The notes under the pieces: model-generated
Told to the model about the DNA's origin: nothing
The model's input: the letters and a program-made list of their open reading frames with translations, nothing else
Databases searched by the model: none
Assembly (NCBI RefSeq): GCF_003863965.1
Contig: NZ_RRCN01000001.1
Location: 7,375,071-7,439,070, forward strand
Reading direction: 5' to 3'
Origin: Paenibacillus oralis
GTDB lineage: Bacteria > Bacillota > Bacilli > Paenibacillales > Paenibacillaceae
DNA length: 64,000 bases
Shown here: piece after piece, positions 34,161 to 42,358 of the stretch
How positions within the stretch are numbered: position 1 is the first letter of the stretch
Layout of the letters: each line of letters begins with the position of its first letter
Program-made: the position numbers and the translations under genes

Positions 34161-34883
34161 AAGAAAAACAGACATGATATCTTTACTAAAACCCACGACC
34201 TCTCTCGTGCTTAAATGCAGCGTGAGAACGTACTGTATGTTTTTGGTTTCCTTATTTTGGAACAATATACTTCCGTATACCTGATTTCCCAAAATGGGTT
34301 GCTCTCTAGGCTCCAAGTCGTCCGGATTTACATCGCTTAACTGGTTTAGAAACTGCCTGGCTATGGAAATCAGTTCATGTTTGCCCGGTTGGCTGCCGCC
34401 TTTATCCGGATCGGACTCGTAGCCTGCATAGCTGTTAATCTCCAGGATATCGCCGTCCTTTGCATTCACCATCACGATGTATTCAATATAAGGAGTGTCC
34501 CGATTGCTCATGATGACACGGTATATTCCGTTAGGAATGGCGTTTAAGTAAGCTTCATTCTGGGCAACGGGATCTGTATTCGTATCCCCCGAAATCCGAT
34601 ACAGCATCCTTTTTACCTGCTCCAAATCGAGTGCGTTGACTTCGAGGCTCAAATCCTCTGACGATATATGGGGATGAAAAAACCGTTTTACCGCATCCAC
34701 ACTTAAATTTTTTACGGTTTCTTCCGATAAGGTTCCGGGGTACTCCTGCTTCTTTTCCGGCATGACCTGGTTTATTTTTTTGATCATCACCGTATCTTTG
34801 ACGATCGGTTGGTATATTTCTCCGCAGCCTGCAAGAAGCATCAGGCAAGCGATCCCGCCGATGGCGAACGTTTGGGCCTTCAT
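34146..34883 (-). CDS. Lipoprotein of the two-component operon
   Basis: 245 residues, lipobox LLAGC (Cys20). The rest is a soluble extracytoplasmic protein without a family I can name (VDAVKRFFHPHISSEDLSLE; IPNGIYRVIMSNRDTPYIEY). It overlaps the kinase gene by 4 nt and may tune the kinase or sense an envelope signal; that is inference from position only. Confidence 0.78.
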   Translation of the reverse strand: MKAQTFAIGGIACLMLLAGCGEIYQPIVKDTVMIKKINQVMPEKKQEYPGTLSEETVKNLSVDAVKRFFHPHISSEDLSLEVNALDLEQVKRMLYRISGDTNTDPVAQNEAYLNAIPNGIYRVIMSNRDTPYIEYIVMVNAKDGDILEINSYAGYESDPDKGGSQPGKHELISIARQFLNQLSDVNPDDLEPREQPILGNQVYGSILFQNKETKNIQYVLTLHLSTREVVGFSKDIMSVFLAPVP

Positions 34884-36310
34884 AAGTCCACCTCGCTTTC
34901 GCCCATCACCTTAAACCTAACAGTGACGGTGGTCCCTTTATGTTCTTCACTGGTCACTTCGAACGTCCCCTGATGAATGCGGGCGATGCTTTGGCAGATG
35001 GATAACCCCAATCCCGCTCCATTGTAGCTGCGCGTTCTTGCTTTGTCCGAGACATAAAACGGTTCAAAAATTTTGTCCAAATGCTCAGGGGCTATCCCGA
35101 TGCCGTGGTCTTCCACAGCGAGGACACACTGTTGCCGGTCGGCGTACGTGCGAATCGTTACCGTCTCCTGTTCCGGGGAAGCCTTGATCGCGTTATCCGC
35201 CAGATTGAAGATGAGAATTTTCATTAAATCCTTCTCCAACCAAAGCCAGCAATCCTCACAGTCATAAACCAGGCGGATGTTCTTATCCTTCGCTTTCATG
35301 GCCAAAGCCGAATCCATTTCGTCAATGACGGTTTTTAAATTTTCCCGTTTCATCTCAAAATGGTCCGCCTGGGCCAAAATCAAATCCATCATCTTCATAG
35401 AGAGGGATTCCAGCCTTTTGGCCTCGTTATAAATGACGTTCAACCCATCCAGGAAAACATCCTCCTGATATTTTGTCACCCGCAAAAAATTGGCGTAGCC
35501 GATGATCGAGGTTAGCGGGGTTTTCAGCTCATGGGTAAAGTTTTGGATAAACCGCTGCTTCTCCAAATTGTGCAGCTCCAGTTCATTGATTTTATCTTCA
35601 ACCACCGAAACCATATGATTAAAATGATGGGCCAGGTTGCTGATTTCGTCTTTGGATTTGATCTCCACCCGTTTTGAGAAGTCGCCTTGCGCAATCACCT
35701 TTGCGGTTCTCATCATTTTGTCGATCGGTTTGGTTAGGCCTTTGCTGATCAAAAACATGAGAATGATATAGATGAGACAGGCGGCAATATCCACTTGCAG
35801 GAAAAAACGGAACTGTTCCGCCCGCTCCTGATATATCGGCGTGACGTCTTTCATGTAACCGATGGTAAATAAATTTTGATTTACCCGGACCAGACTGGAG
35901 GTAAACAAAATCGTCCGCCGATCCACGTCACTTAGCATATACCGGATCTCATCCTCGGAAGTCCCCTGCAGTTCCGGGTGCCGCACCGTAAAATCGACGT
36001 TGCTGTACAACTCGCGGTTCATTCCATCTACGATGCTTAGATACATCATCTGGTCGTTATTCCTGGCCACAGCCTCATTTCCTATATTCGTAAACACCGT
36101 TTTTTCATATTCAAAGGAATTGTACATTTTCAAAAGCGGGGCCACCATCTCCAGCGTCGAGCGAATACTCATGTTTTCTCTTAACATCGTATTGATTTCC
36201 TGCTGCAGCATTTTACTGTGATTTCGCTCGATGATCAGCACGGAAGCCAAATTAAAGATAATGATAAAAGTCAGGATCGAGCCCAGCGATATTTTCTGCC
36301 AAAACTTCAT
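34880..36310 (-). CDS. Sensor histidine kinase
   Basis: 476 residues. Membrane segments at about 10-27 and 170-188 flank an extracytoplasmic sensor part; then come HAMP (about 190-240), the phosphoacceptor His260 in FTHELKTPLTSIIGY, and the ATPase with NLADNAIKA, DHGIGIAPEHLDKIF and GAGLGLSIC. It pairs with the response regulator 2 nt upstream. Promoters in this block carry shared repeats, so the regulon is probably local and envelope-related. Confidence 0.9.
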   Translation of the reverse strand: MKFWQKISLGSILTFIIIFNLASVLIIERNHSKMLQQEINTMLRENMSIRSTLEMVAPLLKMYNSFEYEKTVFTNIGNEAVARNNDQMMYLSIVDGMNRELYSNVDFTVRHPELQGTSEDEIRYMLSDVDRRTILFTSSLVRVNQNLFTIGYMKDVTPIYQERAEQFRFFLQVDIAACLIYIILMFLISKGLTKPIDKMMRTAKVIAQGDFSKRVEIKSKDEISNLAHHFNHMVSVVEDKINELELHNLEKQRFIQNFTHELKTPLTSIIGYANFLRVTKYQEDVFLDGLNVIYNEAKRLESLSMKMMDLILAQADHFEMKRENLKTVIDEMDSALAMKAKDKNIRLVYDCEDCWLWLEKDLMKILIFNLADNAIKASPEQETVTIRTYADRQQCVLAVEDHGIGIAPEHLDKIFEPFYVSDKARTRSYNGAGLGLSICQSIARIHQGTFEVTSEEHKGTTVTVRFKVMGESEVDL

Positions 36311-36312
36311 GC

Positions 36313-36969
36313 CTAGTCCTCCAACCGGTACCCGATTTTATAGACCGTAATAATGCGATCATGCAATCCCAGTTTCTTGCGCAGCGCTTTAATATGCATG
36401 TCCACGGTTCGTGTTTCGCCATAGAAATCGATTCCCCAAACTTTATCCAACAACTGCTCCCTGGACAAGGCGATATTTTTATTCTTCAACAAAACAACGA
36501 GCAAATCGAACTCTTTCATGGTCAATTCTACCGGTTTCCCCTGAACCCTGACCTCCCGTTTGTCCAATAAGACTTGAAGGTCTCGAAATGTTATGACGGT
36601 TTCCTCCCTGCCGAACCTGCGCAGCACCGTCTCAATCCGCGCCAGCAGTTCAAGAGCTTCGAACGGCTTCACAATGTAGTCCTCCGCTCCAAGCTTCAAT
36701 CCGTGGACCTTGTCCGTCACTGCATTTTTCGCCGTCAGAAAAATCACCGGAATATGCAGCGGTCGGATTTTCTCCATCAGCTCAAAACCGTCGATCCCGG
36801 GAATCATCACGTCCAGCAGCACCAAATCGAACTTTTCGCGCTGAATCTGCTCCCAAGCGGCATGGCCATCGTACGCTTCGATCGTCTCATAATTTACGAG
36901 ATTCAAGTTCATTTTGATAATGTTCGAAATGTTGATATCGTCTTCAACAATTAATATTTTTTGGCTCAA
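36313..36969 (-). CDS. OmpR/PhoB-family response regulator
   Basis: About 218 residues. The receiver domain has the phospho-acceptor Asp53 (LVLLDVMIPG) and the Lys in DYIVKPFE; the C-terminal winged helix includes LTMKEFDLLVVL and TRTVDMHIKALRKKLG. I prefer a TTG start at 36969, ten nt after GGGAG; a GTG at 36981 has no room for a ribosome site. It probably binds the 11-bp-spaced repeats found upstream of the acyltransferase, of the permease operon and of itself. Confidence 0.88.
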   Translation of the reverse strand: MSQKILIVEDDINISNIIKMNLNLVNYETIEAYDGHAAWEQIQREKFDLVLLDVMIPGIDGFELMEKIRPLHIPVIFLTAKNAVTDKVHGLKLGAEDYIVKPFEALELLARIETVLRRFGREETVITFRDLQVLLDKREVRVQGKPVELTMKEFDLLVVLLKNKNIALSREQLLDKVWGIDFYGETRTVDMHIKALRKKLGLHDRIITVYKIGYRLED

Positions 36970-37014
36970 AGCATCTCGCACTCCCTGCCCCTAAGGATTC
37001 CAAACACGCCATTG

Positions 37015-37061
37015 ATTATATCTCTTTCTTCTATAAAAGTGAATTTGTAAACAAGTCGCAA
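37015..37061 (-). promoter_or_regulatory. Promoter of the two-component operon with related repeats
   Basis: TATAAT (37015-37020) with TTCACT 17 bp upstream on the minus strand. ATTTGTAA (37043-37050) and AGTCGCAA (37054-37061) are spaced 11 bp, like the repeats at the two other promoters but weaker. This suggests autoregulation. Confidence 0.5.
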
Positions 37062-37076
37062 CATATGAAAAGAAGC

Positions 37077-37105
37077 GGGGGCGGTCTGTTGGCCAGACCG
37101 CCCCC
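37077..37105 (-). terminator. Terminator of the fecB2 operon
   Basis: 12-bp GC-rich stem GGGGGCGGTCTG / CAGACCGCCCCC, followed by CTTCTTTT on the minus strand. Confidence 0.8.
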
Positions 37106-37145
37106 GCCATGCAACCGAGAAGCAGGGAATCAGGGATCGGGCGCG

Positions 37146-38189
37146 TCATTTCATTTGTCTGCGCGCCAAATAAATAAAGAAGGGAGCTCCCATGAAAGCC
37201 GTCACCGCGCCAACCGGAAGCGACGCCGGTCGGCCGCCGTCAAATAAAGGAATCGACAGCCCTTGGGACAGAATGTCCGAACCGACCAGCAGCCAGGCGG
37301 TAACCAGAGCGCTAAACGGAAATAATCTTCTTGCATCCTGACCGACGATCCGTCTCGCAATGTGAGGGCCGATTAATCCGATAAAACCGATCGCGCCCAC
37401 GATCGACACCGCTCCGGCCGTCAATAGGGCGGCGATAAGCAGCAATCCGGCTCTCGATAGGCGGACGGGAACCCCGATTCCTCTGGCCACGCCGTCTCCG
37501 AGCTGTAACGCATTCGCCGCTCCCGCGCTCATCAGGCCGATCGGCACCATGATCAGAAACCACGGCCAAATGATATTCCAGTGGAGCCATACCCGTCCGT
37601 TTAACGATCCGACCGTCCATAGCAAAATGCTGCCGATCGCCTCCGAATGGCGGAGCAGTACCAGGGAGGTGCAGGCCGACAGAAAGGCGGAGATCAGCAA
37701 GCCGATCACCGTAAACTGCAGCGCGTCTCCTCTGCGCGACCAGCCCAGCAGATAGATGGCCGACACCGTAAGGATACCTCCCGCGAGGCCAAATAACGGG
37801 ACCTGCAGGGAAAGGCTTGCCGATCCTCCCAAATAAGTCATATACAGGACAAGCATCAGCACGCTGCCGGCGGATACGCCCAGCAGTCCCGGTTCCGCCA
37901 GCGGGTTGCGCGTCACCGACTGCAGGATCGCCCCCGCAAGTCCGAGCATAGCGCCCGCGGCCAGCGCAATCAAGGTGCGCGGCAGCCGCAGTTCCCACAC
38001 AATCTGGCGATGGTACGTTTCATCGTGATTGTTCAGCAGCGCCAGCACCACTTCACGCGGAGACAAAACCACTTGGCCAAGCGCAATATGCAGAATAAAA
38101 AATACGGCAAGCCCCAATAAAAGAAACAGCCCCCAAATCCGAAACTTCCGCGCGTATAATCGGCCGTCTGTTGTGTTACGATTGATCAT
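37146..38189 (-). CDS. FecCD-type ABC permease 2b
   Basis: 347 residues with about nine or ten membrane segments and family motifs (LRLPRTLIALAAGAMLGLAG; NPLAEPGLLGVSAGS; GFIGLIGPHIARRIVG). Start at 38189 behind GAGGAG; the gene overlaps permease 2a by 14 nt. It makes a heterodimer with 2a, as in FecCD or FhuBG systems. Confidence 0.88.
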   Translation of the reverse strand: MINRNTTDGRLYARKFRIWGLFLLLGLAVFFILHIALGQVVLSPREVVLALLNNHDETYHRQIVWELRLPRTLIALAAGAMLGLAGAILQSVTRNPLAEPGLLGVSAGSVLMLVLYMTYLGGSASLSLQVPLFGLAGGILTVSAIYLLGWSRRGDALQFTVIGLLISAFLSACTSLVLLRHSEAIGSILLWTVGSLNGRVWLHWNIIWPWFLIMVPIGLMSAGAANALQLGDGVARGIGVPVRLSRAGLLLIAALLTAGAVSIVGAIGFIGLIGPHIARRIVGQDARRLFPFSALVTAWLLVGSDILSQGLSIPLFDGGRPASLPVGAVTAFMGAPFFIYLARRQMK

Positions 38190-39216
38190 CGCGACCTCTC
38201 CTCTTCGTGACAAGCATCAGGATGAGCACCGGTACGCCGACCATCGTCGTCCATAAACCGACCGGGATTTCTCTGGGAGTGAACACGGTTTTGGCAAACC
38301 AATCCGCCGTTACGAGAAGCACCGCACCGACCGCTGCGGAACAAGGGAGCACCCATCTGGCGTCTTCCGTTCTTAATACAGCTCGGGTCAGGTAGGGCCC
38401 CAGCAAAGCGATATAACCGATCGGACCGCAATTAGCGACGACCGCCGAAACCATCACGCCGCTGGCGATCAGCAGCAGCAAACGCAGCCTGCCCACATTT
38501 TGCCCTAACGCTTCGGCTTGCTCGTCTCCGAGCCGAAGCAGATTCAACGGCTTGGCAAACAACAGCGCGGCGGGAATGCCGATCGCCGCCCATGGAAGCA
38601 AATGCCCGACATGGTGCCAATAACGCCCCGACAAGCTGCCCATCAAATACGTGTACAATAGATTGATATCATTTTGGGTCCCCATCGTAATCAGCCACAC
38701 AATCATCCCGTTCAGCATGGCGGACACCGCGGTTCCCATCAGAATCATGCTCGTGCTGTCCGAGCGGCCGGATACGGAAGCGATCACGATGAACCCTCCG
38801 GCAAAGCCGCCAAGCAATCCGAACAATGGAAACAGGCTGAACGCAAGCGGCAAGTGAAACACCGTGATCACCGCGATGATCAGCGAACTGCCGGCCGATA
38901 CACCGATCAAATCGGGGCTCGCCAGCGGGTTGCGCAGGCCGCTTTGCATCAATACGCCGGAAATGGCCAGCATCGCCCCGGATAACAGGCCAAGCACAAC
39001 GCGCGGCAACCGCAGCTCGAGAATAGAGGTAACGGCTAGTTCGGAACCGTGGCGATACAACAAAATATTCAGCAGTTCATCCCAACCGACGGCCGGATAA
39101 CCCGATTTTAATGCCATCAGGATGGAAATGGCGCCTATGACGATAAGGAGCAACACGAGGAGGAGCACCCGCCCCGTCCTGGTTGCTCCCGTATTGGATC
39201 GAATGGCTTCTCCCAC
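38176..39216 (-). CDS. FecCD-type ABC permease 2a
   Basis: 346 residues; LRLPRVVLGLLSGAMLAISG, NPLASPDLIGVSAGS and GPIGYIALLGPYLTRAVL. The GTG start overlaps the stop of the binding-protein gene by one base. No ATPase gene is in this operon; the orphan fecE2 at 47895 is the natural partner. Confidence 0.87.
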   Translation of the reverse strand: MGEAIRSNTGATRTGRVLLLVLLLIVIGAISILMALKSGYPAVGWDELLNILLYRHGSELAVTSILELRLPRVVLGLLSGAMLAISGVLMQSGLRNPLASPDLIGVSAGSSLIIAVITVFHLPLAFSLFPLFGLLGGFAGGFIVIASVSGRSDSTSMILMGTAVSAMLNGMIVWLITMGTQNDINLLYTYLMGSLSGRYWHHVGHLLPWAAIGIPAALLFAKPLNLLRLGDEQAEALGQNVGRLRLLLLIASGVMVSAVVANCGPIGYIALLGPYLTRAVLRTEDARWVLPCSAAVGAVLLVTADWFAKTVFTPREIPVGLWTTMVGVPVLILMLVTKRRGRDDQS

Positions 39217-40283
39217 TACTGGACAGACCCTTTAAAAGTATCGGGATATAAAGCGCTCATCGCTTCATCCAGCACGATGCCCAGCGAGCGCGTGCCCCTG
39301 CCGTTCGCCCAAATGGCCGTTCTTACTTCGGTGATCTCTTTGCCTTTAACGGCCTTCAGCTTGCCCCAAAGCGGATTGGCGGCAAATTGTTCGGACAACG
39401 GCTGGGAGTCCGGACTAAAGCTGAACGTCTCGATAAAGATATGATCGGGATCCGTTTCCAGCACCTTCTCCAGTGAGTACGCCATTCCCCCCGCCTGATG
39501 GCCTCCGTCTTCCGCCGGAGCCGGCCACGGATAAGGGGTAAGCTCGGCCAGCAACGAACCGACCAAAGAACCCGCCGTATCGATGCCGAAGTTGACGTCC
39601 GCGCCATAAAGAATCAACGCGCTTCGGTTGTTCGGCGATTTTTGTTTGTAATCGGCGATCTTGTCGAGGAATTTCTGCTTGGCAGCCGCGGCCGCCGTCT
39701 CCTCGCCGGTCCATGATCCCACCGTCTCAAGAAACGCGATCGAGTCTTCATACGTTTTGAGCTCGGCGATATATAACGGAGCGATGCTTTGCAAGCCGTC
39801 CCGCAGCATATCGTGGGTGCCTTTTAGTCCAATGACCACGTCGGGGTTCGCTTTGGCGATATCCTCCAGGCTGGGCTCCATGAAACCGCCTCCGATCTGG
39901 ACAAAGGAAGACGCGCGGTCCCCGAAAAATTCCGGCTCAAACGCGATGCTGTCCGGAACGACAGCCACCGGCTCAAGCCCCAGCTCCGCCAGACTGTCCA
40001 CGCAGATTTCGGTCAAACAAGCGATCCGTTCAACTTTAGCGGGCAATTCCAGGGAGGCCCCGGTGCTATCCGTAACCGTATTCTGCTGCGGGCTTGCCTC
40101 CGAGGCATTGTCATTCGCAGCCTTCCCGGACGACAGTCCGGCGGCATCGTCCGCCGCGCCCGCCGCGTTGGCGGCAGAAGGTTTTCCTTCCTCCTGGACT
40201 TGGCCGCAGCCCGCAAGCAATACCAGCACGACCAATATAGCTGCAATCCATTTAAACCCCGCGTTATTTCTTTTCCTGTTCAC
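39216..40283 (-). CDS. FecB-type substrate-binding lipoprotein 2
   Basis: 355 residues, lipobox LLAGC (Cys26), a long Ala/Asp/Ser-rich linker (30-65), then the binding domain (RIACLTEICVDSLAELGLEP; DIAKANPDVVIGLKGTHDML). It has the layout of siderophore-binding proteins of Gram-positives. GTG start at 40283 behind GGAGG. It is the first gene of a Zur-boxed operon with two permeases. A chelated-zinc ligand is plausible; an iron siderophore would be unusual under Zur. Confidence 0.83.
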   Translation of the reverse strand: MNRKRNNAGFKWIAAILVVLVLLAGCGQVQEEGKPSAANAAGAADDAAGLSSGKAANDNASEASPQQNTVTDSTGASLELPAKVERIACLTEICVDSLAELGLEPVAVVPDSIAFEPEFFGDRASSFVQIGGGFMEPSLEDIAKANPDVVIGLKGTHDMLRDGLQSIAPLYIAELKTYEDSIAFLETVGSWTGEETAAAAAKQKFLDKIADYKQKSPNNRSALILYGADVNFGIDTAGSLVGSLLAELTPYPWPAPAEDGGHQAGGMAYSLEKVLETDPDHIFIETFSFSPDSQPLSEQFAANPLWGKLKAVKGKEITEVRTAIWANGRGTRSLGIVLDEAMSALYPDTFKGSVQ

Positions 40284-40322
40284 AACAACTCGACCTCCAA
40301 AAAAAATAATAACATCGTCCCT

Positions 40323-40366
40323 ATTATATTCGTAATTATTACAGTTTTAAAGTGTAATAATTACGT
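40323..40366 (-). promoter_or_regulatory. Promoter and two Zur boxes of the fecB2 operon
   Basis: TATAAT on the minus strand (40323-40328), a weak -35 TTTAAA 17 bp upstream, and two boxes: TCGTAATTATTACAG (40330-40344) in the spacer and GTGTAATAATTACGT (40352-40366), which overlaps the stop codon of the exporter gene. Confidence 0.82.
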
Positions 40367-42232
40367 TTTAGCATCGGCTTGCGTCATCGATAAATAGAAT
40401 CCTTCCTTCTGGAGCAAGGATTCCTTTGCGCCGCGATCCGCGACTTTTCCGTCTTTAAGCACCAACACTTCATCCATCAGCCGCAGCGTCGATAAGCGGT
40501 GGGCAATCATGATCACCGTTTTTCCTTTGGCCACCCGGGCAAGTGCTTGCTGCACGCTGTGCTCATTGTCGGCATCCAGATTCGAGGTAGCTTCGTCCAT
40601 CAACAGAATCGGAGCATCCTTCAAAAAGGCCCGAGCCAACGCAATTCGCTGCCTTTGCCCGCCGGACAGCTGAACCGCCCGTTCCCCGGCGTTCGTCTCA
40701 TAACCGTCCGGAAGCTGTTCAATAAATTCGTGGCAGCAGGCGGCGGCCGCAGCCGCTTCCACCTCCATATCGGTCGCCTCCGGCTTGCCAAGCCGGATAT
40801 TCTCGCGAATGCTCGCATGAAAAAGATAGACATCCTGCGGGACAATGGAGATCAGCTCGCGAAGCTCCTCCAGCTTAAGCTTCCGGATGTCCACACCGCC
40901 GATGCGGACCGCTCCCTCCGTAACATCCCAAAACCGCATGAGCAGTTGGAGACAGGTGCTCTTCCCGGCGCCCGACGGTCCGACCAGCGCCAGCTTGCGC
41001 CCTGAATCTACGCGAAATGAAACATCGCTTAGGGCTGGGCGACCGGAGGCTCCCGGCTCGTAAGCAAACCGAACGGAATCAAGCAGTTGAACGATCGTCG
41101 ATTTGCCCGAGCCGGAGTACCCGACCAGCGCAACGGTCTCACCGGGCTCGATCTTAAAGGAAACATCGAGGGCGGCAGGCGCCGAAGTTTCACTGTAGGC
41201 AAAAGTAACATGATCGACTTCCACCGAGACAACGTTTCCCGCAACAGCAAGCTTCTTCGTGCCTTCATCCCGTACATACGGCCTGCTGTCCAACAGCTCT
41301 AAGATGCCGGGAGCGGCCGAAACGCCCAGGAATCCGGCATGCCAATGTTTATTGAGATCGCCGACGGGCCGGAAGCATTCGGCAGACAAAAACAAAATCA
41401 TCAGCAGGCTTCCGATCTCAAGCGATCCGCTTGCCACCTGGAACACGCCGATGCCGACCGCGATGGCCGATCCGAGCGCGGTGGCCAGCCCGACGATGCC
41501 GCTATCCATCAAGGAGATGGACAGTTGCTTCATCGTCTTGCGATACAAGCTTTGCGATTCGCGTTTCAACTCCTCGCCGCGTCGAACGCCGGCGTTAAAG
41601 GCCTTCAAGGTGATCATTCCCTGCAGACTGTCCAGCAGCTGCGATTGAAACTTGGCATAAGAGGCCCAATGATTAAAGCCCCTGCTGCTTAACAGGCAGT
41701 CCCAAAGACGCGGTCCGAACAGCGCGGCAAGGATAGCCGCGAGCAGTACGAGCGCGACCGGCCAACTCAGGGTTGCCATAATGCCGAGCAGTACTGCCGA
41801 ACTAAAGACGGTAATGGCGATTTGCGGCAAATAAGACGTCAGGTACGCTTCCAGCCCCTCCACCCCGTCTACGAGCGTGGATTGAATATGCCCGGTACGC
41901 TCGTCTTGCAGATGATACGGCCCCAATTCAAGCAAACGCCCGAACAATCTTTGCCTCAGCGCGCCCTTGATGATTCCGGCCGTCTTCTTAGCGCTGATCT
42001 CCTGGCGCCATACCAAATACGTTCGCACCGCAAGCATGCAGGCGATGCCCGCCAATAGCCAAACGGCCTGGTCCCAGGCGATCGTCGTCTTAAACATGTC
42101 GGCGACCAGCAGCGCCGTGAGCAGCCCCTGGGCAATATAGCAGCCGCCGATGGCCAGGCCGATGGCGATTCTTCGGACAAGCGCCATGCGGATCCCTTCG
42201 GTCAACAGAAATAAGCGGCGTTGAATCATCAT
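40361..42232 (-). CDS. ABC exporter with duplicated Walker A (chimeric half-transporter)
   Basis: 623 residues. One six-helix export-type membrane domain (about 15-300) is followed by an ATPase that contains two Walker A motifs 47 residues apart: GYSGSGKST (371-379) and GPSGAGKST (418-426). The stretch between them (LLDSVRFAYEPGASGRPALS) looks like the start of a second ATPase domain. Only one signature (LSGGQRQR), Walker B (ILLMDEATSN) and switch His (AHRLST) follow. It therefore reads as two tandem exporter genes joined by a deletion from the first Walker A into the start of the second ATPase. Whether it still pumps is unknown. It is divergent from the hydrolase-YcaO operon and shares its Zur box, so it may export that pathway's product. 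Confidence 0.82.
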   Translation of the reverse strand: MMIQRRLFLLTEGIRMALVRRIAIGLAIGGCYIAQGLLTALLVADMFKTTIAWDQAVWLLAGIACMLAVRTYLVWRQEISAKKTAGIIKGALRQRLFGRLLELGPYHLQDERTGHIQSTLVDGVEGLEAYLTSYLPQIAITVFSSAVLLGIMATLSWPVALVLLAAILAALFGPRLWDCLLSSRGFNHWASYAKFQSQLLDSLQGMITLKAFNAGVRRGEELKRESQSLYRKTMKQLSISLMDSGIVGLATALGSAIAVGIGVFQVASGSLEIGSLLMILFLSAECFRPVGDLNKHWHAGFLGVSAAPGILELLDSRPYVRDEGTKKLAVAGNVVSVEVDHVTFAYSETSAPAALDVSFKIEPGETVALVGYSGSGKSTIVQLLDSVRFAYEPGASGRPALSDVSFRVDSGRKLALVGPSGAGKSTCLQLLMRFWDVTEGAVRIGGVDIRKLKLEELRELISIVPQDVYLFHASIRENIRLGKPEATDMEVEAAAAAACCHEFIEQLPDGYETNAGERAVQLSGGQRQRIALARAFLKDAPILLMDEATSNLDADNEHSVQQALARVAKGKTVIMIAHRLSTLRLMDEVLVLKDGKVADRGAKESLLQKEGFYLSMTQADAKT

Positions 42233-42262
42233 GAAGCATCCCCTCCTCTACGAAAAAGAAAT

Positions 42263-42337
42263 TTGACTTTCCAGAAAAATGGATATAGAATCGTTATCAC
42301 TAATGGTAATTATTACGATTAATGGTGAATTTGACAA
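42263..42337. promoter_or_regulatory. Divergent promoters sharing one Zur box
   Basis: Rightward: TTGACT (42263-42268), 17 bp, TAGAAT (42286-42291). Leftward: TTGTCA (42332-42337), 17 bp, AATAAT (42309-42314). A single box TGGTAATTATTACGA (42304-42318) overlaps the leftward -10 and the rightward start region, so one repressor dimer pair would silence both the exporter and the hydrolase-YcaO operon. Confidence 0.87.
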
Positions 42338-42358
42338 GTCTTTTTTAGGAGGGAAATC

